Shown here one piece after another: positions 9,556 to 17,234 of a DNA stretch of 64,000 nt. Both the position numbers and the translations under genes were made by a program. The notes under the pieces were generated by a model. That model searched no databases. It was not told the DNA's origin and saw only the letters and a program-made list of their open reading frames with translations. The DNA comes from Bacteroidales bacterium (lineage in GTDB: Bacteria > Bacteroidota > Bacteroidia > Bacteroidales > F082), in the NCBI GenBank assembly GCA_016936355.1, contig JAFGYB010000011.1, positions 1 through 64,000 of the forward strand. The letters are read 5' to 3'. Numbering within the stretch: position 1 is the first letter of the stretch; every line of letters starts with the position of its first letter.

Positions 9556-10035
9556 TTATGATTGGTCCTTGAAAGCATCGGCTCCCGGATAGTGAAAGCG
9601 CTCCCGGGCCACACGTTCCGGAAAAGTATAATAGGTGATCATACCTTCTGAACACAGCTCCTCCTCCGGACCAAACAATTCCACTTTTACATCAACCAGA
9701 TTGCGATTTTTCCCCTCCAGATGAGCCCGTAACCGAATACTGCCTTTGTCGACTGCAACAGGTTTCAGATATTTTGTCGTCAGCTGAGCTGTGACCCCGG
9801 CTGTATTCAATTTAACCTGCACCAGCCAGGAAGCAATTTCGTCCATCAGTGTGGCCTGAATTCCTCCGTGTAAGACATTCACATATCCCTGCAGAAATCC
9901 CCTCGGTTCCCAATCGCAAACCAAATAATCACCTTCTTCCCTGAACTGCATCTGCAATCCGTTTTCGTTGTGCGGCGAACAACCAAAGCACTTATACCCC
10001 TCCATTCCCACATAAGGATTCCTGATCTTCTGCAT
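9556..10035 (-). CDS. PaaI-like hotdog-fold thioesterase
   Basis: A 159-residue protein with a hotdog core: NVLHGGIQATLMDEIASW is the typical active-site helix (HGG then D/E), followed by TKYLKPVAVDKGSIRLRA strands. A CFGCSPHNENGLQM segment near the N-terminus is common in this subgroup. It probably hydrolyses an acyl-CoA; the acyl group is unknown. I start at the ATG at 10035; the frame continues up to a TTG at 10056. It ends 34 nt before the hydro-lyase start and may share a transcript with it. Confidence 0.78.
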   Translation of the reverse strand: MQKIRNPYVGMEGYKCFGCSPHNENGLQMQFREEGDYLVCDWEPRGFLQGYVNVLHGGIQATLMDEIASWLVQVKLNTAGVTAQLTTKYLKPVAVDKGSIRLRAHLEGKNRNLVDVKVELFGPEEELCSEGMITYYTFPERVARERFHYPGADAFKDQS

Positions 10036-10343
10036 ACTCAATATTTTTTTATTCAATTTCGTTTGTAAAATTACCCCAATATCATGGGAATATCAATCCG
10101 TAGAATACGTAAAAAAACAGGCCGGATATTAATCCGGCCTGAGTCAACCAAAATTGTTCGTTTCAACACTTTTTTTTTGCAGTATGTGTATACAAAACAA
10201 GGGGCATGCCAATTTACATTAGCACCTGAATTACAATGTATTAAATTACATAAGTCTGCTGAAATCAGAAAAAAGAAAGTTGATTTTCTCCTTTATCGTA
10301 TAGCTTGAAAGCCAAAATTTCCGTTATCGGAATGTCCGGAATG
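10036..10343. other. Intergenic stretch with the rimO terminator
   Basis: No gene is convincing in these 308 bases. A weak rightward frame (10084-10308) has no family signature. The main structure is the leftward terminator at 10111-10141; the rest is AT-rich, including a T-run near 10170. Confidence 0.6.
10111..10141 (-). terminator. Rho-independent terminator downstream of ftsY-rimO
   Basis: A perfect 10-bp stem CAGGCCGGAT/ATCCGGCCTG (10118-10127 with 10132-10141) with an ATTA loop is followed, on the minus strand, by seven T. It lies about 200 nt past the rimO stop codon. Confidence 0.85.
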
Positions 10344-11630
10344 TCAGGAGATCACTTTTCCAAACAGGTCATAGGCATCGGCACGGATGATCTGAACCGT
10401 GTAAAAAGAACCGATTTGTAAATTACCGGATTCAATCAGCACCTCATTGTCCACATCAGGTGAATCGAATTCGGTTCGTCCCACAAAATAGTCTCCTTCC
10501 TGACGGTCCACGAGCACTTTGAATGTTTTGCCTACTTTTTGCTCATTCAATTCAAAGGAGATACTTTGCTGCAAATCCATCAGTCGGTTTTCGCGATCCT
10601 GTTTTACTTCCCCGGGCACATCATCTTCCAGAGCAAAGGCTGCGGTATCCTCTTCAGGAGAATACTGAAATACACCCAGCCGGTCGAACCTGACTTCCTG
10701 CACAAAGTCCAGCAGCTGTTGGAACTCTTCTTCCGTTTCACCCGGATAACCCACAATAAAGGTAGAGCGCAGGGCCAGTCCGGGCAATTCCTTTCTCAGC
10801 TTCAGGACCAGTTCCCGTGTCTTTGCCCCGTCCAGTCCCCGTTTCATGGATTTCAGAATGCGGGTACTGATGTGCTGCAAGGGAATGTCCAGGTAGTTGC
10901 AAACCTTCGGATTGTTCTTTATCACAGCAATCAGGTCTTCCGGGAAACCGGCCGGATAAGCATAATGCAACCGGATCCATTCAATCCCTTCCACAGCAGC
11001 AATTCGTTCCACCAGCTCGGCAATTTTGCGTTCGCGATAGAGATCGAGTCCGTAATAAGTCAGATCCTGGGCAATCAGCAACAGCTCTTTCACCCCATTG
11101 GCAGCAAGAAATTCGGCTTCTTTAACGATCTCTTCAATGGATTTGGAAACATGCTTCCCACGAATCAGCGGAATGGCACAGAACGAACAGGAACGATCGC
11201 AACCTTCGGATATTTTTAAATAGGCATAATGAGACGGCGTGGTAACCAAACGCTCGCCCAATAATTCGTGTTTGTAATCAACGGAAAGGCTTTTCAGGAC
11301 TTCAGGCAAATCATTCACACCGAAAAAACCGTCCACTTCCGTGATTTCTTCTTTCAGCTCTGCGGCATAGCGCTGCGACAAACAACCGGTGACGATTACT
11401 TTTTTCAGCAGCCCTTCCTTTTTGGCTTCCACCGCCGAAAGGATCATATCCACCGATTCTTCTTTGGCATCGCCAATGAAACCGCAGGTATTGATCACCA
11501 TCACGTCGGAAGGATCGTTGGAATCGTGCACAATGCGGTAGCTTCCTTCCAGCTGCTTCATGAGCACCTCCGAATCCACCAGGTTTTTGGAGCAACCCAG
11601 CGTCACCACATTCACTACCGGTTTTTTCAC
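10344..11630 (-). CDS. rimO: Ribosomal protein uS12 methylthiotransferase
   Basis: A 428-residue radical-SAM methylthiotransferase that adds a methylthio group to the conserved Asp of uS12. The UPF0004 domain supplies C13, C49 and C83 for one [4Fe-4S] cluster. The radical-SAM domain supplies C144-x3-C148-x2-C151 (GCDRSCSFC). A C-terminal TRAM domain ends the protein. Motifs typical of RimO rather than MiaB include VVTLGCSKNLVDSE and AIPLIRGKH. The start codon is GTG; no ATG fits the conserved N-terminus. It sits 9 nt after ftsY, as in many Bacteroidota. Confidence 0.95.
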   Translation of the reverse strand: MKKPVVNVVTLGCSKNLVDSEVLMKQLEGSYRIVHDSNDPSDVMVINTCGFIGDAKEESVDMILSAVEAKKEGLLKKVIVTGCLSQRYAAELKEEITEVDGFFGVNDLPEVLKSLSVDYKHELLGERLVTTPSHYAYLKISEGCDRSCSFCAIPLIRGKHVSKSIEEIVKEAEFLAANGVKELLLIAQDLTYYGLDLYRERKIAELVERIAAVEGIEWIRLHYAYPAGFPEDLIAVIKNNPKVCNYLDIPLQHISTRILKSMKRGLDGAKTRELVLKLRKELPGLALRSTFIVGYPGETEEEFQQLLDFVQEVRFDRLGVFQYSPEEDTAAFALEDDVPGEVKQDRENRLMDLQQSISFELNEQKVGKTFKVLVDRQEGDYFVGRTEFDSPDVDNEVLIESGNLQIGSFYTVQIIRADAYDLFGKVIS

Positions 11631-11639
11631 AACAAATCT

Positions 11640-12593
11640 TTAAGAAAACAATGTTTCAACAAAAGCTTTCCGGTCGAAGGGCTGCAGGTCTTCCATTTTT
11701 TCCCCCACCCCGATGTATTTCACCGGAATTTTAAACGTATCGGAAATACCAATCACCACGCCGCCTTTGGCGGTGCCGTCCAGTTTGGTCAGCGCCAGGG
11801 CATTTACCTCCGTGGCAGCAATAAACTGCCGGGCCTGTTCAATGGCATTCTGCCCGGTGGAGGCGTCCAGAACCAACAGAATTTCATGCGGGGCATCGGG
11901 AATCAGTTTCTGCATCACTTTTTTAATCTTGGTCAGCTCGTTCATCAAACCGATCTTGTTGTGCAACCGACCGGCTGTATCGATGATGGCCACATCCGCA
12001 TTTTGCGACAGGGCCGACTTCACCGTATCATACGTAACGGAAGCCGGATCGGAACCCATTTGCTGTTTCACAATGGGAACGCCCACTCTTTCGGACCAGA
12101 TGGTGAGCTGATCCACAGCAGCAGCACGGAATGTATCCGCAGCACCCAGCACCACCGATTTTCCTGCCTTTTTAAAGTTATAGGCCAGCTTTCCGATGGT
12201 CGTGGTCTTCCCTACCCCGTTCACCCCCACCACCAGGATCACATAAGGTTTCTTGTCGGCGGGCAGCTCAAAACTGACTCCGTCTTCGGTATTGTTTTCC
12301 TGCAGCAGCGAAACAATTTCCTCCTTGAGCAACGTGTTCAATTCCTCCACACCAAAGTACTTGTCTTTGGCTACCCGGGCCTCAATCCGGTCAATGATCT
12401 TCAGTGTTGTATCCACGCCCACATCGGAAGTCACCAGCACCTCTTCCAGGTTGTCCAGCACATCCTCGTCTACTTTTGATTTGCCGGCCACGGCACGGGT
12501 AATCTTGGAAAAGACACTTTGTTTGGTTTTTTCCAGTCCCTTATCCAGTTCTTCCTGCTGCTTTTTGGAAGAAAAAAAGGAGAAAACGCCCAT
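11640..12593 (-). CDS. ftsY: Signal recognition particle receptor FtsY
   Basis: A 317-residue SRP GTPase. The short N-terminal tail lacks the long acidic A domain of enterobacteria. An N domain of four helices precedes the G domain with GVNGVGKTTTIGKLA (G1), DTFRAAAVDQL (I-box), DTAGRLHNK (G3) and TKLDGTAKGG (G4). It docks Ffh-ribosome complexes at the membrane; ffh is also in this window at 54.5-55.8 kb. It is transcribed leftward and followed by rimO. Confidence 0.96.
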   Translation of the reverse strand: MGVFSFFSSKKQQEELDKGLEKTKQSVFSKITRAVAGKSKVDEDVLDNLEEVLVTSDVGVDTTLKIIDRIEARVAKDKYFGVEELNTLLKEEIVSLLQENNTEDGVSFELPADKKPYVILVVGVNGVGKTTTIGKLAYNFKKAGKSVVLGAADTFRAAAVDQLTIWSERVGVPIVKQQMGSDPASVTYDTVKSALSQNADVAIIDTAGRLHNKIGLMNELTKIKKVMQKLIPDAPHEILLVLDASTGQNAIEQARQFIAATEVNALALTKLDGTAKGGVVIGISDTFKIPVKYIGVGEKMEDLQPFDRKAFVETLFS

Positions 12594-12707
12594 AGTTGTA
12601 TAATTGTTTGTTATGAATCAGTTTGAGTACAAAAATGAAGAAGATCAACAACCAAGAGACAAAAATAGAAATTTATAATTTTCATAATCCATTGCCGTCA
12701 CCTTCAT

Positions 12708-12737
12708 TGATCCCGATACGTTTCTCTATCGGGATTT
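12708..12737. repeat. Intergenic palindrome of the TCCCGAT...ATCGGGA type
   Basis: TCCCGATA (12707-12714) pairs with TATCGGGA (12728-12735) around a short loop, in the gap between DUF4295 and ftsY. Similar CCCGAT/ATCGGG hairpins occur near 20265, 20590 and, in variant form, 56099 and 56725. There is no T-tract, so I do not call it a terminator. Confidence 0.5.
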
Positions 12738-12791
12738 GTTCAACTCTAAGCTTTCAGTTCACTTCGTTCCTGAAACCTTAGTTTCACAAAT

Positions 12792-12828
12792 AAAAAAAGC
12801 CTTTTCCGGTTGAGGGAAAAAGCTTCTT
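12792..12828 (-). terminator. Terminator between DUF4295 and ftsY
   Basis: On the minus strand an AAGC-TTTTTCC / GGAAAA-GGCTT stem is followed by seven T (plus-strand A-run at 12792-12798). It lies 24 nt past the DUF4295 stop codon, so rpmG-DUF4295 and ftsY-rimO are probably separate units. Confidence 0.7.
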
Positions 12829-12851
12829 TAAAGATCGACCTGAATTAAATA

Positions 12852-13004
12852 TTAATTCTTGGCCAGTGTATTTTTCACCTGATCGGTGGGAACAATTTCT
12901 TCTTTAAAAGTATAGGCACCGGTTTTGGGTGACCTTACCATTTTAATCACTTTAGCGTAATCTTTTCCCTGAGATTGTAATGTTGCAACTGTTTTCTTAG
13001 CCAT
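12852..13004 (-). CDS. DUF4295 small protein
   Basis: A 50-residue basic protein read from the ATG at 13004: MAKKTVATLQSQGKDYAKVI, then MVRSPKTGAYTFKEEIVP and an end at TLAKN. This is the DUF4295 pattern, a Bacteroidota family always found beside rpmG; a ribosome-linked role is suspected from that position but not shown. It follows rpmG by 8 nt on the same strand. Confidence 0.88.
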   Translation of the reverse strand: MAKKTVATLQSQGKDYAKVIKMVRSPKTGAYTFKEEIVPTDQVKNTLAKN

Positions 13005-13012
13005 GACTTATA

Positions 13013-13201
13013 TTATTTAATTTCTCTGTGAATGGTCATTTTTTTCAAGATGGGGTTGTATTTCTTCAACTCCAGACGATCGGGGGTATTTTTCTTGTTC
13101 TTGGTAGTGATGTACCGTGAAGTTCCGGGCATGCCGCTGTTCTTGTGTTCGGTACATTCCAGAATTACCTGTATTCTTGCGTCCTTACTTTTCTTAGCCA
13201 T
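13013..13201 (-). CDS. rpmG: Large ribosomal subunit protein bL33
   Basis: A 62-residue basic protein with the bL33 core [35 protein letters not shown] and YNPILKK. It lacks the paired zinc-binding cysteines of C+ forms (only one Cys is seen), so it is a C- type. It is first in a short unit with DUF4295. In many Bacteroidota rpmB lies directly upstream; here there is only a non-coding gap and then marC. Confidence 0.95.
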   Translation of the reverse strand: MAKKSKDARIQVILECTEHKNSGMPGTSRYITTKNKKNTPDRLELKKYNPILKKMTIHREIK

Positions 13202-13230
13202 TGTATATCGCTTTTAATTTTTTTGGACGG

Positions 13231-13238
13231 CAAAATTA
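13231..13238 (-). promoter_or_regulatory. Candidate -7 element for rpmG
   Basis: On the minus strand TAATTTTG matches the Bacteroidota -7 consensus TAnnTTTG, 30 nt before the rpmG ATG. A matching -33 element is not clear, so this is tentative. Confidence 0.45.
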
Positions 13239-13357
13239 CAAACTCCGTCCCGATTATCCTAATAATTTTTTAAAATTTTTGACCGGAATCAACAATCATT
13301 TTAAATCACTGTATTATTGACAATTAAATCCGTTTACCGATTCATTTTACCTCCTTG

Positions 13358-13990
13358 TCAGTGGAGCATTGTCTGAACATACGGTGTGATGCCTGCAAAA
13401 AAGAATTCAACCGCAATGATCATGACAATCAATCCCATGAGTTTGGTAAAGATTTTGGTCCCCTGCGATCCGATGACTTTGATGATGCCTGTTGCTCCCA
13501 GCAAAATAATAAATGAAACCACGGAAACCAGCAGGATTGACAGCAATACAAGCCCCTTATCTGCCAGCGAGTTGGCATCCCCCATCAGCACCATGGCATT
13601 GGTAATGGAACCGGGACCGGCAATCAGCGGAACCCCCAGTGGCGTAAGCGCCACATCATCGGTATAGGTCTGAGCCTCTTCTTCTGTGGTCATCTTCATC
13701 CGGCTGATCTTGGCATTCAGCATATCATAGCCCATCACAAAAAACAACACACCGCCTACCACCCTCAGTCCATTGATGGAAATATGAAAAAAATCAAAGA
13801 CGTATTTCCCCAGGATGGCAAACAAAGTCAACACCAGAAAGGCAGTCAGCATGGTTTTCATTGCCGTATTCTTTCGTTGCTTTTGCGTCAGCCCGTCGGT
13901 CATACTCAGAAACACCGGCATGGCACCCAACGGATTCATCAGGGTAAAAAACGAAGTAAAATACAGCAGCAGTGTGGTAACAAATGTCAT
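13358..13990 (-). CDS. MarC family integral membrane protein
   Basis: A 210-residue hydrophobic protein with about six membrane helices. It has the MarC signatures FTLMNPLGAMPVFLSMT near the N-terminus and TPLGVPLIAGPGSITNAMV in the middle. The family has no firmly assigned substrate; the old link to antibiotic resistance is not supported for most members. It follows ftcD by 54 nt and may be read through from the hut genes. Confidence 0.9.
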   Translation of the reverse strand: MTFVTTLLLYFTSFFTLMNPLGAMPVFLSMTDGLTQKQRKNTAMKTMLTAFLVLTLFAILGKYVFDFFHISINGLRVVGGVLFFVMGYDMLNAKISRMKMTTEEEAQTYTDDVALTPLGVPLIAGPGSITNAMVLMGDANSLADKGLVLLSILLVSVVSFIILLGATGIIKVIGSQGTKIFTKLMGLIVMIIAVEFFFAGITPYVQTMLH

Positions 13991-14044
13991 ATCGATCGGC
14001 TAAAATTCAGGCACAAAAATACTGAATTATGAAACAGCACGAAA

Positions 14045-15745
14045 CTATCCCAGATTTTTGATCACCTCTTCTGCTTTCGCGAGGATGGCATCCCGGCTTT
14101 GCTGCGCTCTGCTTCTTATTTCTTCGCCCTTTTTCAGTTTATCTCCGGCAAAGGCTTTGTCCTCCACACCGGCGGCGTTGATCTTCACATTCAAAAAGGC
14201 CCCTTCCACGGCTGCCAGGGCACACAAGGCGCCCACACCGGCATCTGAAACGGAATTGGGATTGCCCTTTTCAGCCATCTGTGCCATCACTTCCATGGAG
14301 GCATAGGCTGTCTCCATCACCTTAAAGGGTATTTCCATGGCGTATTTGGAAGCCTCTTCAATGGCCTGCCTGCGCGAAGTTTTTTCATCCTCCGTCTTTT
14401 TGGGCAGCCCAAACGCCTCCATAATTCTGTTGAACGCCCGGGTATCTTCATCCACCAGATGCAACAACTGATCTTTCAATGCCTGTCCTTTTTCAGCCAC
14501 GTCGGAAAATTCTTCCCAGCGCTCGTCCCAACCCCGTTTGTGAGCGGATAAATTAGCCACCATGGTTCCCAGTGAAATGCCCAGAGCACCCACGTAAGCG
14601 GCGATGGAACCGCCACCCGGTGCCGGAGATTCGGAAGCGGTTTCGTTGGCAAAGGCCGTCAGATTCATATCCACCAGCTTGTTGCCTTTTTCTTCCAGCA
14701 AAAATTCGATGATGCGTTCTTTGGGGTTGAAGGGTTTCAAATCATCCAGTCCCATGGATTTGATGGCAATTTTCAGCAGTTCCTCATTGTCCACACCGGT
14801 GGAACGCTGCTGTTTGCGCAGGAAATAACGTCCGGCTTCCAGCATGGCGTTCAATGGAATCAAACCCACCAGTTCAGAGCCGGTCACCCGGATGCCCCGT
14901 TCGGTAGCCTTTTTGCATACTTCATCGAAAGCTACATGTACCGGGGTAACGGAAATATTGGTCAGGTTCATGGAGATTTGGGCAATGCCGTATTCTTCAA
15001 TGAACCAGCCAATGGCTTTTACTGATTTCAGACTTCCCGGAATCATGACCGGTTTCCCCTGTGCATCTTTCACGATTTTTCCGGTGATGGGATTGCCTTC
15101 GCGTTTGGTCCGACCCCGTTCGCGCACATCAAAAGCCACTGAATTGGCCCGACGGGTGGAAGTGGTATTCAGGTTTACATTAAAGGCTACCAGAAAATCA
15201 CGGGCTCCTACAGCGGTGGCCCCGCTTTTCTGCACCTGTTCAGTAAACTCTGCAGGTCCAAAGTCCGGTTTCCATTTGGGATTGACCAGCTTTTCAGCCA
15301 GCCCTTCATATTCTCCCGAACGGCAATGGGCCAGGTTTCGTCTTTCCTCTGTAAAAGCTGCATTTTCATAGCAGTACACCGGAACCTGTAACTCCTCCCC
15401 GATGCGTTTGGCCAGTTTGCGGGCATATTCCACGGTTTCTTCCATGGTGATGTTGGCCACGGGCACCAGCGGACACACATCGGTGGCCCCAAAGCGGGGA
15501 TGTTCCCCTTTGTGGTGCCGCATATCGATGACTTCGCGGGCTTTTTTCACTGCCTGAACAGCGGCTTCCACCACCTCATCAGGAGTCCCGACAAAAGTTA
15601 CTACGGTCCGATTCGTTGCGGCACCGGGATCCACATCCAGTAATTTGACTCCTTCTACTTTTTCAATTTCATTGGTAATCTCTTTGATCACTGCCATATC
15701 ACGGCCTTCACTGAAATTGGGAACACATTCGATCAGTTGCTTCAT
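14045..15745 (-). CDS. ftcD: Glutamate formimidoyltransferase / formimidoyl-THF cyclodeaminase fusion
   Basis: A 566-residue bifunctional enzyme. Residues ~1-330 are the transferase: ECVPNFSEGRD, HHKGEHPRFGATD with the catalytic H82, and the VGLIPLNAML loop. Residues ~360-566 are the all-helical cyclodeaminase with SPAPGGGSIAAYVGALG. It moves the formimino group from formiminoglutamate to tetrahydrofolate and then makes methenyl-THF and ammonia. It lies 12 nt after hutI, so the two form a histidine-degradation unit. hutH and hutU are not in the window. folD at 54 kb can use the methenyl-THF product. Confidence 0.94.
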   Translation of the reverse strand: MKQLIECVPNFSEGRDMAVIKEITNEIEKVEGVKLLDVDPGAATNRTVVTFVGTPDEVVEAAVQAVKKAREVIDMRHHKGEHPRFGATDVCPLVPVANITMEETVEYARKLAKRIGEELQVPVYCYENAAFTEERRNLAHCRSGEYEGLAEKLVNPKWKPDFGPAEFTEQVQKSGATAVGARDFLVAFNVNLNTTSTRRANSVAFDVRERGRTKREGNPITGKIVKDAQGKPVMIPGSLKSVKAIGWFIEEYGIAQISMNLTNISVTPVHVAFDEVCKKATERGIRVTGSELVGLIPLNAMLEAGRYFLRKQQRSTGVDNEELLKIAIKSMGLDDLKPFNPKERIIEFLLEEKGNKLVDMNLTAFANETASESPAPGGGSIAAYVGALGISLGTMVANLSAHKRGWDERWEEFSDVAEKGQALKDQLLHLVDEDTRAFNRIMEAFGLPKKTEDEKTSRRQAIEEASKYAMEIPFKVMETAYASMEVMAQMAEKGNPNSVSDAGVGALCALAAVEGAFLNVKINAAGVEDKAFAGDKLKKGEEIRSRAQQSRDAILAKAEEVIKNLG

Positions 15746-15757
15746 ACAAATTGATTT

Positions 15758-17023
15758 TTATTTTTTAGTGGTTTGTACCGCTCCGTTCAGTATCACGGTT
15801 TCCACCTTGTTGCTACCAAAAGCGTAAGGCAAAAAGGACAAACCTGAAATTTCTTTGGTGATGTAAACATTGGCTTTTTTGCCCCGGGCAATCGTCCCCA
15901 ACTCGGAACTGAGTCCCAGCGCATACGCACCGTTGAGTGTCGTGGCATTGAGGGCTTCCTCTGGCAACAGCTTAAAAACAATAGATGCCATGGACAGAAT
16001 CAGCTGCATGTTTCCCGAGGGTGCGGAACCCGGGTTAAAATCCGAGGCCATGGCCAGCGGCAAACCGGCATCGATCATTTTTCGGGCCGGAGCCTCGATC
16101 ATATTCAGGAAAAAGGCAGCGCCCGGCAACACGGTGGGCATGGTTTCAGACGACAGCAACGCTTCTATTTCCGCATCTCCTGTATATTCCAGATGATCCA
16201 CCGACAGGGCATTATATTTTACTCCGGCCTGAATGCCACCGGAGAAGTCCAGTTCGTTGGCATGAATCTTGCCCCGCAGACCATAACGTTGCCCTGCTTC
16301 CAGTATCCGTTCGGTATCTTCCACGGTGAAAAACCCACGATCACAAAACACATCCACAAAATCAGCCAGCTGTTCTTCCGCCACCTGCGGGATCATTTCA
16401 TTTACCACCACATCCACGTATTTTTCCTGCTTTCCTTTATATTCCTGCGGAACGGCATGAGCGCCCAGAAAAGAGGAACGGATGGTCAACGGTGAAACTT
16501 CTTTTAATCGCCGGATTACCCGCAACATCTTGCGTTCGCCTTCCCAGTTCAGTCCGTACCCGCTTTTGATCTCCACCGCACCGGTTCCGAATGCAATAAT
16601 CTCATTCAGTCGCTCCAGGGCCGAAACAAACAGTTCTTCTTCCGATACCTCTTTGAGTTTGCGGGCGGTATTCAGAATACCGCCGCCGCGACGGGCAATC
16701 TCTTCATAGGAAAGCCCACGGATGCGGTCCACAAATTCCGCTTCCCGCGATACGGGATAGACCAGATGCGTATGGGAATCCACAAAAGAAGGAAGGACCA
16801 GTTTGTTTGTGGCATCCAGAAACTGAACCTCAGTTTTGCCCTGTAACAATTCTTCCTTATTCAATGCAGTCATGGGACCGAAATCGGAAATACGGTCTCC
16901 TTCAATCCACAACCAGGCATCATCCAGTACATTGACCTGAGCCATAGCACGGCCCTTCGCCCACTGAACAGGTTTTTCTTCGGTATGCACCAGTTGTTTG
17001 ATGTTCTCAATGAGTAAATTCAT
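15758..17023 (-). CDS. hutI: Imidazolonepropionase
   Basis: A 421-residue amidohydrolase from the ATG at 17023; the frame continues 16 codons further up without a better start. It hydrolyses imidazolone-5-propionate to formiminoglutamate, the substrate of the next gene. Visible signatures are the metal motif DSHTHLVYP, EIKSGYGLNWEGE, the LGAHAVP strand, KIHANEL, and ASDFNPGSAPSGNMQ. It is the first gene of a leftward hutI-ftcD pair. Confidence 0.94.
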   Translation of the reverse strand: MNLLIENIKQLVHTEEKPVQWAKGRAMAQVNVLDDAWLWIEGDRISDFGPMTALNKEELLQGKTEVQFLDATNKLVLPSFVDSHTHLVYPVSREAEFVDRIRGLSYEEIARRGGGILNTARKLKEVSEEELFVSALERLNEIIAFGTGAVEIKSGYGLNWEGERKMLRVIRRLKEVSPLTIRSSFLGAHAVPQEYKGKQEKYVDVVVNEMIPQVAEEQLADFVDVFCDRGFFTVEDTERILEAGQRYGLRGKIHANELDFSGGIQAGVKYNALSVDHLEYTGDAEIEALLSSETMPTVLPGAAFFLNMIEAPARKMIDAGLPLAMASDFNPGSAPSGNMQLILSMASIVFKLLPEEALNATTLNGAYALGLSSELGTIARGKKANVYITKEISGLSFLPYAFGSNKVETVILNGAVQTTKK

Positions 17024-17058
17024 AGTACTGTTTTGTGTTCGTTCCCTGAAAATCCACA

Positions 17059-17066
17059 CAAAAATA
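17059..17066 (-). promoter_or_regulatory. Candidate -7 element for hutI-ftcD
   Basis: TATTTTTG on the minus strand fits TAnnTTTG, 36 nt before the hutI ATG. The -33 part is weak. It lies in a 211-nt divergent spacer shared with the FAD/Fe-S gene. Confidence 0.45.
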
Positions 17067-17234
17067 AGCAAGTAATACGGAACAGCCCCTTTTCAGCCCT
17101 GGAAAAAACCTAAGTGATACACTGGTTTTTCGTTTTATACGCGTATTCCTCGTCGTGATAAGCAATTCATCAATCACTCAAAGAGTACGCGGGAAATTTT
17201 CCTTATTTTTACACCACTCAAAAACAGGAATCGA

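Noticed and set aside
10084-10308. A 74-codon open frame beyond rimO
   Set aside because: It covers the rimO terminator and has no conserved pattern.
11268-12479. A 403-codon rightward open frame opposite rimO and ftsY
   Set aside because: It is fully antisense to two clear genes, is rich in His/Phe as expected for a shadow frame, and has no family signature.
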